NCBI RefSeq assembly: GCF_025273675.1
Contig: NZ_CP045809.1
Location: 930,001-994,000 of the forward strand
Length of the DNA: 64,000 nucleotides
Reading direction: 5' to 3'
Source: Gordonia pseudamarae
GTDB taxonomy: Bacteria > Actinomycetota > Actinomycetes > Mycobacteriales > Mycobacteriaceae
Each line of letters opens with the position of its first letter. Within the stretch, counting starts at the first letter, position 1. The notes under the pieces are model-generated. The model searched no databases. It had not been told where the DNA came from and worked only from the letters and a program-made list of their open reading frames with translations. Below are positions 54,256-63,574 of this stretch, in pieces. The position numbers and the translations under genes are program-made.

Positions 54256-55857
54256 ATGTCAGTGAGCGAAGAGAATTTTGACGTCATCGTCGTGGGATCG
54301 GGAGGTGGCGGCCTGATCGGCGCGTACACCGCCGCGTCCCGCGGACTGCGCACCCTGCTCATCGAGAAGACCGACAAGGTGGGCGGCACCACCTCGTACT
54401 CGGGCGGTGGCTCCTGGTATCCGGGCAGCGCGCCGCTCAAGCGGTCAGGTATCGAGGATTCCGACGTCGAGGCCGCTCGCGGATATCTGCGCGCGGTGGT
54501 CAACGACGCCGCCCGTGAGGACCTGCAGGATGCCTACCTGGCCGCCGGAGCGAAACTGATCGATGAGTTGGAGGGCAACCCGGTGTTCGGTCAGTTCGAC
54601 ACCGCGCCGGTTCCCGATTACTACGGCGCCGTCGAAGGGGCAACCCTGCACGGCCGCACCGTGTTTCCCGCACCGGTGCCCGTCGCCGAACTGGGCGAGC
54701 ACGCGAACGTCGTGCGTCGGTCCATCTACACCGAACGATACGGGCACACCGAGGACGAAATCCTCATCGGTGGCCGCGCACTCATCGGCCGGGCGCTCAA
54801 GGCCTTCCTGAAAACGGGCAACGGCACCCTGAAGCTGAACACGGCACTGACCGATCTGGTGGTCGAGGGCGGCCGCATCGTCGGTGTCGACGCGGTCGTC
54901 GACGGTCAGTCCGTGCGTGTGCGCGCCGGACGCGGAGTCCTGCTGGCCACCGGCGGATTTGAGCACAATACCGAACTGCGTGCCAAGTACGACAACTACC
55001 CGCTCAAGGGCGACTGGTCCGACGCGGTCGAATCCAACGTCGGCGATGGCCATGTGGCCGGTATCGCGGTCGGCGCCGACACCGACCTGATGGACGAGGC
55101 CTGGTACATCTCCGGAGTGGTCCAGCGCGACGGGTTGCCGCTGTTCAACGTGACCCGCGGCGGCATCTGGGTCAACGCGGCGGGCAAGCGGTTCACCAAC
55201 GAGGCCGCGCCGTACGACCAGGTGGGCCGGGCGATCCGCGACGGTGACCGCACCACCGGCATCTCGCACGCGCCCACACACTGGATCTTCGACCACAAGC
55301 AGCTCGCCCGTGACGGCTTCGGCGGCAACTCCCCGGAAACCCCGGTCGACGAGGACTGGTTCACCTCCGGCACCATCAAGCGCGCCGACACCCTGGAGGA
55401 ACTGGCCGAGATCATCGGTGTGCCCGCCGCGGCGCTCACCGAATCGGTGGAAACCTTCAACGGGTATGTGCCCGGTGGTGTGGACGAGCAGTTCCACCGC
55501 GGGGAGAGCGCCTGGGACCAGATGGTGTCGTTCATCGTCGGTTACCCGGCCCTGCCCGAACAGGCCTTTATCAAGCCGATCGAGGCCGAGGGTCCCAACC
55601 CGTTGCTGGTGAAGATCGACACCGCACCGTACTACGCGGCCACCATTCTGCCGTCGGACATCGGCACCAAGGGCGGACTCAAGACCGACACCCGCGCACG
55701 GGTTCTGCGTGCCGACGGCACGCCGATCGAAGGTCTGTACGCCACCGGCAACACGATGGCCGCAATGTCGGGCACCGTGTACCCGGGCGCCGGCACCCCG
55801 ATCGGTTCGACCCTGGCTTTCGCCTACATCGCGGCCCTCGACATCGTCGGCGGCTGA
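54256..55857 (+). CDS. FAD-dependent 3-ketosteroid delta1-dehydrogenase-like oxidoreductase (KstD family)
   Basis: 533 residues. FAD motif VIVVGSGGGGLIGAYTAASRG, second segment EKTDKVGGTTSYSGGGSWYPGS, RGVLLATGGFEHN, and near the end TVYPGAGTPIGSTLAFAYIAALD, where the Tyr and Gly match catalytic residues of KstD. KstD-family enzymes remove hydrogens next to a ring keto group, ending in quinone or phenol formation; relatives aromatise 4-oxocyclohexane carboxylate. AGGGAA precedes ATG 54256. Downstream of the NorE/NorF-like genes, opposite the phenol-type hydroxylase operon. The substrate need not be a steroid. Confidence 0.9.
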   Translation: MSVSEENFDVIVVGSGGGGLIGAYTAASRGLRTLLIEKTDKVGGTTSYSGGGSWYPGSAPLKRSGIEDSDVEAARGYLRAVVNDAAREDLQDAYLAAGAKLIDELEGNPVFGQFDTAPVPDYYGAVEGATLHGRTVFPAPVPVAELGEHANVVRRSIYTERYGHTEDEILIGGRALIGRALKAFLKTGNGTLKLNTALTDLVVEGGRIVGVDAVVDGQSVRVRAGRGVLLATGGFEHNTELRAKYDNYPLKGDWSDAVESNVGDGHVAGIAVGADTDLMDEAWYISGVVQRDGLPLFNVTRGGIWVNAAGKRFTNEAAPYDQVGRAIRDGDRTTGISHAPTHWIFDHKQLARDGFGGNSPETPVDEDWFTSGTIKRADTLEELAEIIGVPAAALTESVETFNGYVPGGVDEQFHRGESAWDQMVSFIVGYPALPEQAFIKPIEAEGPNPLLVKIDTAPYYAATILPSDIGTKGGLKTDTRARVLRADGTPIEGLYATGNTMAAMSGTVYPGAGTPIGSTLAFAYIAALDIVGG

Positions 55858-55881
55858 CCGACAGGCATCGTCGGCGGCTGA
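55842..55881 (+). repeat. 16-bp direct repeat duplicating the KstD-like gene end
   Basis: CATCGTCGGCGGCTGA occurs at 55842-55857 (the coding end and stop) and again at 55866-55881, 24 bp later. A short 3'-end duplication, as seen behind the flavin reductase gene. Confidence 0.85.
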
Positions 55882-55907
55882 TTGACGCGCCACGAGGTGT
55901 ATGACAC

Positions 55908-55940
55908 GAGGGGCGGCTCCCGGATCGGGAGCCGCCCCTC
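55908..55940. terminator. 15-bp perfect hairpin between converging genes
   Basis: GAGGGGCGGCTCCCG (55908-55922), loop GAT, complement 55926-55940. Between the KstD-like gene and the membrane protein gene, which converge. No T run; a hairpin-type two-way terminator. Confidence 0.75.
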
Positions 55941-55956
55941 ATCATGTCGAACCGAC

Positions 55957-56730
55957 TCAGACCAGCACGGGCAGCTGGTTCTCGGCGGCTTCCTTCTCTT
56001 CGGAGTCGACGGCCTTGAGCAGCAGCAGAGGCGTCGAGATCTTCCACACCGCGTACGCCAGGCAGGGCAGCCAGAAGGCGAACAGGCCGTTCCAGGCGAG
56101 CGGGCCGTCCTTGAACAGGTAGATGAACGCACCGGGCGCGAGGACTATCGCCAGCATGAAGTTGACGTAGGCGAACCAGCGCGGGAACACCGGCTCGGTG
56201 CGCTTGTCGATGAGCGTGGCCCAGCCCAGGCACACGCATTGCAGGCAGAAGATGAACGCGAAGCCCACGTACGAGAAGTAGAAGATGTCGGTCATCAACT
56301 GCAGGATCTCCGGCGAGCGTTCTTCGACCCGGTATGCCGCGGCCGACAGTATGAACATCGGATAGAAGAATCCGATCGGCGCGACCACACCCATCAGGAC
56401 CTGGTTCATCGTCAGCACGCCCCAGCCGCGCTCGATGCGGCGCATCTGCCAGCTCGTGGTCACGACGAAGAAGTATTCGAGCGGGATCACGAACGAGCAG
56501 ATCACCGTCGTCCACAGGATGCCGGCCCGGTTGTCGATCATCCATTCTTTGACCTGGTCCGCGGTCGACTGAGGATCCAGCGGCGGCTGAACCTTGGACA
56601 GCATGAAGAAGCAGCCGCCCTGGACGGCCATCACCAGGAAGCCCGACCATGCTGAGAATCGCTGGAACTTGTACAGATATGACTTGTCGACCGCGAATTC
56701 GGCCGGTGGTGGTGCCTCTTGAATGCTCAC
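55957..56730 (-). CDS. Multi-pass membrane protein of unknown function
   Basis: 257 residues from GTG 56730 with AAAGGAG nine bases upstream; the frame is open further upstream to 56853 without supporting signals. About six hydrophobic helices (for example FSAWSGFLVMAVQGGCFFML, ILWTTVICSFVIPLEYFFVV, IGFFYPMFILSAAAY, YVGFAFIFCLQCVCLGWATL). Not recognised as a transporter family. Convergent to the KstD-like gene and divergent from the extradiol dioxygenase, so it may help uptake or exclusion of the hydrophobic substrate, as a guess. Confidence 0.75.
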   Translation of the reverse strand: MSIQEAPPPAEFAVDKSYLYKFQRFSAWSGFLVMAVQGGCFFMLSKVQPPLDPQSTADQVKEWMIDNRAGILWTTVICSFVIPLEYFFVVTTSWQMRRIERGWGVLTMNQVLMGVVAPIGFFYPMFILSAAAYRVEERSPEILQLMTDIFYFSYVGFAFIFCLQCVCLGWATLIDKRTEPVFPRWFAYVNFMLAIVLAPGAFIYLFKDGPLAWNGLFAFWLPCLAYAVWKISTPLLLLKAVDSEEKEAAENQLPVLV

Positions 56731-56936
56731 GGCACGGATCTCCTTTGCTCGCTGGGAACCCAGGTCGCCGCGCCTGTCCGCGATGACCTTGTGTCCCACA
56801 GTGTGGTGGCGAAGGTCCGTACCTGCGGTTGCCTTCCCGGTGAGCGAGATCACTGCTTATGCAACATATTCGACCAAATCTAGGGTCATCGGCATACATC
56901 GGACACCTGTTGTCGAAAGTGTGAGGAGATCTGACC

Positions 56937-57968
56937 ATGGCAATTGAATTGCCCCCGTACCGCCCCCAACTCGCCCAATGCGGTGCGGTCGCGCTGGGTA
57001 CCCCGCAGCTCGAGGTCTCGCTGAGCTTCTTCCGTGACACCCTGGGCATGGAGGAGGTGGAGCGCGTCGGCGACACCGTCTATCTGCGGGGGTACCAGGA
57101 GCTCAAGCACCATTCGCTGGTGCTGTTCCAGAGCGACACCGCCACGGTCGACTCCTACAGTTTCCGGGTTTCCCGGCCCGAGGACGTCGAACTGTTCTAC
57201 AACCAGCTCCTCGCCGAAGAGGTAGAGGTGGTGGAACTGCCGTCCGGACATCAGGCCGGCCGCGGCACCGCGATCCGCTTCGTCGTTCCGCACGCCGGGC
57301 ACACGTTCGAGCTGTACTACGACATCGATGCCCCGGAGGCTCCCGAGGAAATCCGGTCGAGGCTGCTGAGCAACTCCTCACGCCGTCGCGGGCTCGGCGT
57401 GCGCCGGCTCGATCACTACAACATCCAGGCCGGCTTCGACAACATCGGCAAGGCTGAGCAGTGGCTGCAGGATTCGCTGGGCTTCAAGCGGCGTGAGTTC
57501 GTGCACGTGCCCGATCACCCCGAGATGCTGGTCGCATCGTGGTCGGCCGTCACCTCGCAGGTGCACGACCTGGCGATCGCGATGAGCTTGAACAACAAGG
57601 ACAATCAGCTGCACCACATCGCGTTCAACCTGGAGAACCACAGCGACCTGCTGGTCGCCGCCGACACCCTTCGCGACCTGGATGTGCATTTCAACTGCGG
57701 CCCGGGCAAGCACGGTGTCGGCCAGGCGATGTACCTGTACCTACGTGAGCCGGGCTCGGGACACCGCATCGAGCTGTACTCGGGCGGCTACCACATCTTC
57801 GATCCGGACTGGAAGGCGCTGGGCTGGGATATGACCAATGGCGACGGCTCGACCTGGTTCGGCCAGGAACTCGACGTCACCATGGGCGGCGAGATGGCCA
57901 CCTCCACCGATTCGGTGTCTTCGCTGACATCGCTGATCGGGCAGAAGGACGCGGCTCCCGTGGCCTGA
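56937..57968 (+). CDS. Extradiol ring-cleavage dioxygenase, catechol 2,3-dioxygenase type (VOC fold)
   Basis: 343 residues, two VOC modules. Fe(II) ligands: His160 in RRLDHYNIQ, His226/227 in LHHIAF, and Glu279 in HRIELYSGGY. Cleaves a catechol next to the hydroxyl pair (meta cleavage). It looks like catechol 2,3-dioxygenases more than HsaC, judged by the N-terminal sequence. GAGGAG precedes ATG 56937. The hydrolase for its product is at 52272. Followed by two flavin monooxygenase genes in one operon. Confidence 0.93.
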   Translation: MAIELPPYRPQLAQCGAVALGTPQLEVSLSFFRDTLGMEEVERVGDTVYLRGYQELKHHSLVLFQSDTATVDSYSFRVSRPEDVELFYNQLLAEEVEVVELPSGHQAGRGTAIRFVVPHAGHTFELYYDIDAPEAPEEIRSRLLSNSSRRRGLGVRRLDHYNIQAGFDNIGKAEQWLQDSLGFKRREFVHVPDHPEMLVASWSAVTSQVHDLAIAMSLNNKDNQLHHIAFNLENHSDLLVAADTLRDLDVHFNCGPGKHGVGQAMYLYLREPGSGHRIELYSGGYHIFDPDWKALGWDMTNGDGSTWFGQELDVTMGGEMATSTDSVSSLTSLIGQKDAAPVA

Positions 57969-58020
57969 CGTCCCACCAGTTCACACACCAATCACCACCG
58001 ATACGCAAGCAGGGAATCAG

Positions 58021-59334
58021 ATGGCAGGACAACGGTATTTGCATTTGAATCTCGTGGGCAACGAGATCAACAACCACCAGGGCGCGCTCGCCTACGAACG
58101 CGACCACGGCGGTGGGCCGGACCGGCAGAACGCCTATCTGCCGATCTCGGAGATGGGCAAGGCCGCCGAGGAGGGTTACTTCACGGCGATGTTCCTGGGC
58201 GACATCGCCGGTACCGCCGGCTCGCCCGCCCCCGATGGCGGCCCGCCCGAACCCATCACCGCGTTCGCGGCGCTGGCCCGTGAAACCTCGTACCTGGGAC
58301 TGATCGCCACGGCGTCATGCTCGTTCTACGACCCGTACAACCTGGCCCGGCTGCTGGCCTCGATCGACCAGATCTCGGACGGCAGAGCGGGATTCAACGC
58401 CGTCACCAGCGTGAGTGACGAGTGGGCGCAGAACTACAGCATGGAGGCGCACCTGGACCGGATCACCCGGTACAAGCGCGCCGACGAGTTTCTCGACATT
58501 GTGACCGCCCTGTGGGAGAAGCGTGAGGTCCGGATCGACGCCGACCAGATCAAGCGCTTCTACTCCGAACAGATCAACCATCGCGGCGACTTCTTCCAGG
58601 TGCTCGGACCGCTGAATGTGGCACCCAGCCCCCAGGGTCGGCCGCTCATCGCGCAGGCCGGCGGATCGGGTCCGGGCATCGCGGTCGCCGCCAAGCACGC
58701 CGAGATGGTGTTCACCAACGCCACCACCCGGCAACAGGCGGCCGACTACCGCGCCGAACTCGACGCGGCCCTGGTGGCCCGCGGCCGTGCCGCGGGCAGT
58801 GTGCCGGCGATCCCAGGCCTGGTTCCCTACCTGGGCAAGACCCGGGCCGAGGCCGAGGAACTGATGCGTGCCCTCGACGAGAACGTGCCGTACGAGTTGT
58901 ACGCCCCGTTCGCGCTGGTGCAGTTTGGGCTGGACTTCACCTTCGACAGTATCGACGATCCGTTCCCGCTCGATCAGATCCCGCACCCGGAGACGGTCAA
59001 GGACACCATCAAGAGCACCTACGGCAACTACCTGGGTCTCTACAACTGGATCGCCGAGAACCCCGGTGCCACGGTCCGCGACGTCACCGCGCAGTCGCTG
59101 GCGCGCGGTGGTGCCCAGCATCGCAAGTTCGTCGGCAGCTACGACGAGTTCGTCGACGACCTCGCGCTGTGGCACGCGGACGGACAGATCGGCGGCTTCA
59201 ACCTGATGTTCCCCACCAACGTGATCGGTGTGCGGGACTTCGTGGCCGAGGTGGTTCCTCGTCTGATCGATCGCGGCATCTACCGCGGCAAGCCGGACAC
59301 CCGGCCGCTGCGTGAGCGTTTCGCGGGAGAGTGA
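58021..59334 (+). CDS. LLM-class flavin-dependent monooxygenase, NtaA/DszA-type
   Basis: 437 residues. RYLHLNLVGNEINN, FTAMFLGDIAG, EPITAFAALARETSYLGLIATASCSFYDPYNLAR, DGRAGFNAVTS and RPLIAQAGGSGPGIAVAA place it in the NTA monooxygenase subgroup. Needs reduced flavin from a reductase; the HsaB-like protein could serve. AGGGAA upstream of ATG 58021. Between the extradiol dioxygenase and the Baeyer-Villiger monooxygenase genes; family members can oxygenate cyclic ketones or sulfur rings. Substrate unknown. Confidence 0.92.
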   Translation: MAGQRYLHLNLVGNEINNHQGALAYERDHGGGPDRQNAYLPISEMGKAAEEGYFTAMFLGDIAGTAGSPAPDGGPPEPITAFAALARETSYLGLIATASCSFYDPYNLARLLASIDQISDGRAGFNAVTSVSDEWAQNYSMEAHLDRITRYKRADEFLDIVTALWEKREVRIDADQIKRFYSEQINHRGDFFQVLGPLNVAPSPQGRPLIAQAGGSGPGIAVAAKHAEMVFTNATTRQQAADYRAELDAALVARGRAAGSVPAIPGLVPYLGKTRAEAEELMRALDENVPYELYAPFALVQFGLDFTFDSIDDPFPLDQIPHPETVKDTIKSTYGNYLGLYNWIAENPGATVRDVTAQSLARGGAQHRKFVGSYDEFVDDLALWHADGQIGGFNLMFPTNVIGVRDFVAEVVPRLIDRGIYRGKPDTRPLRERFAGE

Positions 59335-59339
59335 GCGCC

Positions 59340-61208
59340 GTGACAGCAGCCGAACTCACCGACCCCGGGCCGCAGCCGGACGGCTATGACCGGGACTGGG
59401 TGCGAGCCAAGTACGCCTTCGAGCGGGCCAAGCGTCTGCGCCGTGACGGCCTCGACCAGTTCGTCGAGGTCACCGCGGAGTTCTCGCACTACGCCGACGA
59501 CCCGTACACCGAACGCGTCGAACGCGAACCCGTCGACGACCAGGTGCAGGTTCTGGTGATCGGTGCCGGACTCGGCAGCCTGATCGCCGCGGTCCGGCTG
59601 CGCGAGGCCGGCTTCGACGACATCCGGATGGTCGACAAGGCCGGCGACGTGGGCGGAACCTGGTACTGGAACCGGTATCCCGGTGCCCAGTGTGACGTCG
59701 AGGCATACGTGTATATGCCGTTGCTGGAGGAACTCGATTACATTCCCGAACGCAAGTACGCGTTCGGGCCCGAGATCCGCAAGCACTGTGTGCGCATCGC
59801 CGAAAAGTATGACCTGTACCGCAATTCGCTGTTCCAGACCGCCGTCACCGGGATGGAGTGGAACGAGGGGGCGGCCGGAGACGGCAGTGCGGTAGACAGC
59901 AAGGCGGCCGGAAGCTGGACGGTCACCACTGACCGCGGCGACACCATCACGGCGTCCATCGTCGTGGTATCGCCGGGGCCGCTGAGCCGTCCGAAACTCC
60001 CCGGTATCCCCGGAATCAACGAGTTCGCCGGACATACCTTCCACACCAGCCGGTGGGACTACGGCTACACCGGCGGCGGCGAAGAGGACTGGGAGCTGAC
60101 CAAGCTGGCCGACAAGACGGTCGGCATCGTCGGCACCGGTGCGACCGCGTTGCAGTGTGTGCCGCACACCGGGCGTTTCGCCAAACAGTTGTACGTGTTC
60201 CAACGTACCCCGGCCGCCGTCGACGTGCGTGGCGATCACCCCACCCCTCCCGAATTCGCGGCGGGTCTCAAGCCCGGTTGGCAGAAGGAGCGGATCGAGA
60301 ACTTCACCCACTGGACCTCCGGGACCGGTGCAGAGGTGGATCTGGTCTCGGACGGCTGGACCAAGGTGTCCAACGACCTGACCACACCGGCGGTGCTGCG
60401 GGAGATGGCGCGGCGCACCGAACCGATGACGATGGAGGACATCGGCGAATTCCTCTACGAAGAGGACTTCAAGTCGATGCAGAATGTGCGCGCGCACATC
60501 GCCGACATCATCGATGATCCGGAGACCGCCAAGGCCCTGACACCCTGGTACAAGCGGATGTGCAAGCGGCTCAGCTTCCACGACAGCTACCTGCAGACGT
60601 TCAACAGAGACAATGTGGCACTCGTGGACACCGACGGTCAGGGCATCGAACGCCTCACCACCGACGGTGTGGTGGTGAACGGAACCGAGTACAAGGTCGA
60701 CGCGCTGATCTTCGCGACAGGCTTCGAGGTAGGCACGAACTACACCAAACGCGCGGGCTTCGACATCGTGGGCCGCAACGGGATCAAGCTCAGCGACAAG
60801 TGGGCCAAGGGGCCGCGGACATTGCACGGCCTGCAGAGCCACGACTTTCCCAACTGCTTCTTCCTCGGATACACGCAGTCCGGTATCGCACCGAACTACG
60901 TGCACACCGCGGAGGAACGGGCCGGTCATCTGGCCTACATCCTGGGACGGTGGCGTGAACTCGGCGGTGGCGTGATCGAGGCCGAGCAGGACGCGGAGGA
61001 CCAGTGGTGCACCGCGATGGCCGACAGCACCGTGGTGGGCAAGCAGTTCTTCCTCGATTGCACCCCCAGCTACCTGGATTCCGAAGGTGACAACGAGAAC
61101 CCGGACAGCCTGTTGGTCGCCGGATACGGTGGCGGGCCGATCGCGTTCTTCGACATTCTCAAGCAGTGGCGTGAGGCGGGGGATATGGCCGGGGTGTCGG
61201 TGCGCTGA
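59340..61208 (+). CDS. Baeyer-Villiger monooxygenase (class B flavoprotein)
   Basis: 622 residues from GTG 59340 (GGGAG ten bases upstream); GTG 59331 is the alternative. First FAD motif VIGAGLGSLIAAVRLREAG, fingerprint FAGHTFHTSRW at residues 229-239 (FxGxxxHxxxW), second nucleotide motif VGIVGTGATALQCV. Converts a ketone to an ester or lactone with NADPH and O2. The ~65-residue N-terminal extension is typical of cyclopentadecanone/4-hydroxyacetophenone-type enzymes. Five bp behind the LLM gene, in the operon starting at 56937. It could open an alicyclic ring. Confidence 0.94.
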   Translation: MTAAELTDPGPQPDGYDRDWVRAKYAFERAKRLRRDGLDQFVEVTAEFSHYADDPYTERVEREPVDDQVQVLVIGAGLGSLIAAVRLREAGFDDIRMVDKAGDVGGTWYWNRYPGAQCDVEAYVYMPLLEELDYIPERKYAFGPEIRKHCVRIAEKYDLYRNSLFQTAVTGMEWNEGAAGDGSAVDSKAAGSWTVTTDRGDTITASIVVVSPGPLSRPKLPGIPGINEFAGHTFHTSRWDYGYTGGGEEDWELTKLADKTVGIVGTGATALQCVPHTGRFAKQLYVFQRTPAAVDVRGDHPTPPEFAAGLKPGWQKERIENFTHWTSGTGAEVDLVSDGWTKVSNDLTTPAVLREMARRTEPMTMEDIGEFLYEEDFKSMQNVRAHIADIIDDPETAKALTPWYKRMCKRLSFHDSYLQTFNRDNVALVDTDGQGIERLTTDGVVVNGTEYKVDALIFATGFEVGTNYTKRAGFDIVGRNGIKLSDKWAKGPRTLHGLQSHDFPNCFFLGYTQSGIAPNYVHTAEERAGHLAYILGRWRELGGGVIEAEQDAEDQWCTAMADSTVVGKQFFLDCTPSYLDSEGDNENPDSLLVAGYGGGPIAFFDILKQWREAGDMAGVSVR

Positions 61209-61343
61209 GCACCGGCGGGGTCGGGGATACCTCGTTCCGGGGGTTCGACAGGGTATGTCTCCCGTACCCGCTCGCGGTAACCGCACGGCTACCGAGACCG
61301 GGTGCGGGGGACATTCCTGAAAGAGGGGGGATCAATAACGGGT

Positions 61344-61363
61344 AAGTCCGGAACACCGGACTT
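61344..61363. repeat. 8-bp inverted repeat upstream of the binding-protein gene
   Basis: AAGTCCGG-AACA-CCGGACTT, followed by TTCA. It is 24 bp upstream of ATG 61388, so it could be an operator or a 5'-leader hairpin. The 179-bp gap 61209-61387 holds no gene. Confidence 0.5.
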
Positions 61364-61387
61364 TTCAAGATAGGACGCGGGCAGCAG

Positions 61388-62620
61388 ATGAGAACTAAGA
61401 GGATGCGTGCGGTGGTGGCCTCGGCCGCCGTTGCGGTGGTTGCGACCGCCGGTCTGGCCGCCTGCGGTAGCGACGACGACGATTCGACCGGATCGTCGTC
61501 GGCATCGGTGACCGCGCCGGAGGGATCCTTCCCCGGCAAGGCGGCCTCCGGCGCACCGGTGAAGATCGGTCTGATCAACCCCGAAGGCGGTCCGGCGATC
61601 TCGATGCCGGAGAACCGTGCGGCGGCCGAGGCGGCGACCACGTACGCCAACGAGAACCTCGGCGGTATCGGCGGCCGGCCCATCGAGCTGGTGGTCTGCA
61701 AGAACAAGGAAGACACCGCCTCGGCCCGCGAATGCGCCAACCAGATGGTCGAGGCCAAGGTGAGCGCCGTGGTGGTGACCGCCACGTCGATGAGCACGGT
61801 GATGGCACCGATCATCACCAAGGCCGGGATCCCCTACACCGCGGTGGCGGGCGCCGGTTCGGAGATCATGTCGGACAACGCCTTCATCTGGTCGGGTGCC
61901 TCGGGTGCCTACCAGTACATGGCCAAGTTCTCGGCCCAGGAGAATCTCAAGAGCGTGACGGCCTACGCCATCGACGTTCCGGCGAGCCTGACCGGACTGC
62001 AGATGGTGGCGACCCCCGCGTTCAAGGCCGCCGGCATCGACTTCAAGATCGTGCGGATCCCGGCCGGCACCCCCGAGGTGACACCGCAGGTGAGTGCGGG
62101 TCTGACGGACAAGACCGACGGCGTCATCGTCATCGGCAACACCGCGATGTGTACGGCCGTGTTCAAGTCCCTGGGCACGCTGGGGGCGGACGTCAAGAAG
62201 ATGACGCCGCAGTCCTGCGCCGACGCCCAGGTGTACAAGTCGGTGGGTGACTCGCTCAACGGCACGCAGGTCTTCACCACCGCCGACACCCGTTCCGACG
62301 ATCCGGAAAGCCAGTTGTACCGGGCCGTGATGGACAAGTACACGCCCGAGACCGACGCACACGGATACGCCGTTTCCGGCTATCAGGGCGTCCTCGGACT
62401 GGTGCGGGCCACCGAATCGCTGGACGGTTCGGACACCTCGCCCGCAGCCGTGATCACGGCGATCACAACCGCCAAGGACGTGAAATTGCCCGCTGCACAC
62501 GGTCTTACCTTCACCTGTGACGGAACCGCACAGCCGCAGTTCAAGGCGGTCTGCGGTAAGGGCATGATCGTGGTCAACCTGGAGCAGGGCATCGCCACCG
62601 ATCTGCAGGTCGTTCAGTAG
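61388..62620 (+). CDS. Branched-chain amino acid-type ABC substrate-binding lipoprotein, third copy
   Basis: 410 residues. RTKRMRAVVASAAVAVVA then lipobox LAAC at about residue 26 and an acidic linker GSDDDDS. KIGLINPEGGPAISMPENRAAAEAA, VVVTATSMSTVMAPIITKAGIPY and GYAVSGYQGVLGLVRATES match the proteins at 29801 and 34907. No permease or ATPase gene is nearby, so it would have to use the fused transporter at 31973 or one outside the window. Ribosome site is weak (AGGA 12 bases upstream of ATG 61388). Confidence 0.93.
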   Translation: MRTKRMRAVVASAAVAVVATAGLAACGSDDDDSTGSSSASVTAPEGSFPGKAASGAPVKIGLINPEGGPAISMPENRAAAEAATTYANENLGGIGGRPIELVVCKNKEDTASARECANQMVEAKVSAVVVTATSMSTVMAPIITKAGIPYTAVAGAGSEIMSDNAFIWSGASGAYQYMAKFSAQENLKSVTAYAIDVPASLTGLQMVATPAFKAAGIDFKIVRIPAGTPEVTPQVSAGLTDKTDGVIVIGNTAMCTAVFKSLGTLGADVKKMTPQSCADAQVYKSVGDSLNGTQVFTTADTRSDDPESQLYRAVMDKYTPETDAHGYAVSGYQGVLGLVRATESLDGSDTSPAAVITAITTAKDVKLPAAHGLTFTCDGTAQPQFKAVCGKGMIVVNLEQGIATDLQVVQ

Positions 62621-62677
62621 CCGCACACCGATGAACGCGGCTGAGGAGAATTCCTCAGCCGCGTTCGTGTGTGCGGC
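62620..62677. terminator. Two-level hairpin terminator after the third binding-protein gene
   Basis: Inner perfect 15-bp stem 62633-62647 with 62652-62666, outer 9-bp stem GCCGCACAC (62620-62628) with 62669-62677. Next gene converges, so it can stop both strands. No long T run. Confidence 0.75.
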
Positions 62678-62779
62678 TATTCGGTTGTGTACGTCGATAT
62701 CAGTGAATTCTCATTCGCAGGAGAGGAATTCGCAGGAGTAGAGGTGGGGATTCGCGGTGATGATCGAGCTTCTATGCGG

Positions 62780-63574
62780 TCACCAGGTCGCGGTACCGGC
62801 GGCGAGTGCGTCGGAGATGGTGCGCGCGGCATGAAGAACCAGCGGCGCGATCGGCTCCAGCGGGGCATCGGCGCGCGCGGCAACGGAGATGGCGCCCACC
62901 GGACCGTCATTGCTGCGCACCGCCGCGCCCACGCAGGCCAGTCCGGGAATCAGCTCGCCACGTTCGACCGCGAGGCCGTTGCGCGAGCGGATACGGGCCA
63001 GTTCGCGGTGGAGCGCGTCGACATCATCGATGGTCTGGACAGCACCGGTGCCGCGTGCGGCGTTCATGATCTGGTTGTCGACGTACTCGGGAGCCATGCC
63101 GGCCATGATCGCCTTGCCGGCGGCGGTGCGGTGGGCCGGTGCCCGGCCGCCCACCCGGGAGCTGAGCCGGTGTTCGGGACGGCCGCCGAACATGTCGAGG
63201 TAATAGATCTCGGTGCCGGCGAGCGTGACCAGGTGGGTACACGCGCCGGTGCGATAGGCGAGTGCCTGTAGGACACCCGAGGCGGCCGAACGCAGTTCGT
63301 GCTGAGCGAGTTCCCGTCCACCCAGGGTCAGCGCCCGGCTGCCGAGGCTGTAATGGGTCTTGGCGTGGATCAGCCAGCGGCACTGCACCAACTGGTCGAG
63401 GATGCGATGCGCCGTCGACCTCGGCAGACCGGTGTGGCGGGTGACCTCGTCGAGCGTGAGTCGCGCCAGGGGCTTGTCGAAGGCCTCCATGATCAGCGTC
63501 ATCCGCTCCACCATCGACAGCGGGAGGTTGGACTGGGGGGCGATGTCGGTGTCGTTCTCCAGCAGAGCGGTCAT
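62780..63574 (-). CDS. IclR-family transcriptional regulator
   Basis: 264 residues. N-terminal winged helix with MVERMTLIMEAFDKPLARLTLDEVTRHTGLPRSTAHRIL, ligand domain with GSRALTLGGRELAQHE, HRTAAGKAIMAGM and AVRSNDGPVGAISVAARAD. IclR proteins usually activate or repress aromatic and organic-acid catabolism. GGAGGGAA six bases before ATG 63574; the ATG overlaps the stop of the upstream ribB-like gene (ATGA). Candidate regulator of the adjacent catabolic island. Confidence 0.94.
   Translation of the reverse strand: MTALLENDTDIAPQSNLPLSMVERMTLIMEAFDKPLARLTLDEVTRHTGLPRSTAHRILDQLVQCRWLIHAKTHYSLGSRALTLGGRELAQHELRSAASGVLQALAYRTGACTHLVTLAGTEIYYLDMFGGRPEHRLSSRVGGRAPAHRTAAGKAIMAGMAPEYVDNQIMNAARGTGAVQTIDDVDALHRELARIRSRNGLAVERGELIPGLACVGAAVRSNDGPVGAISVAARADAPLEPIAPLVLHAARTISDALAAGTATW

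Noticed and set aside
59280..61286. Long reverse-strand frame (668 codons) opposite the Baeyer-Villiger monooxygenase
   Set aside because: It has no recognisable motif, while the plus strand carries full flavoprotein fingerprints. High GC makes such antisense frames common.
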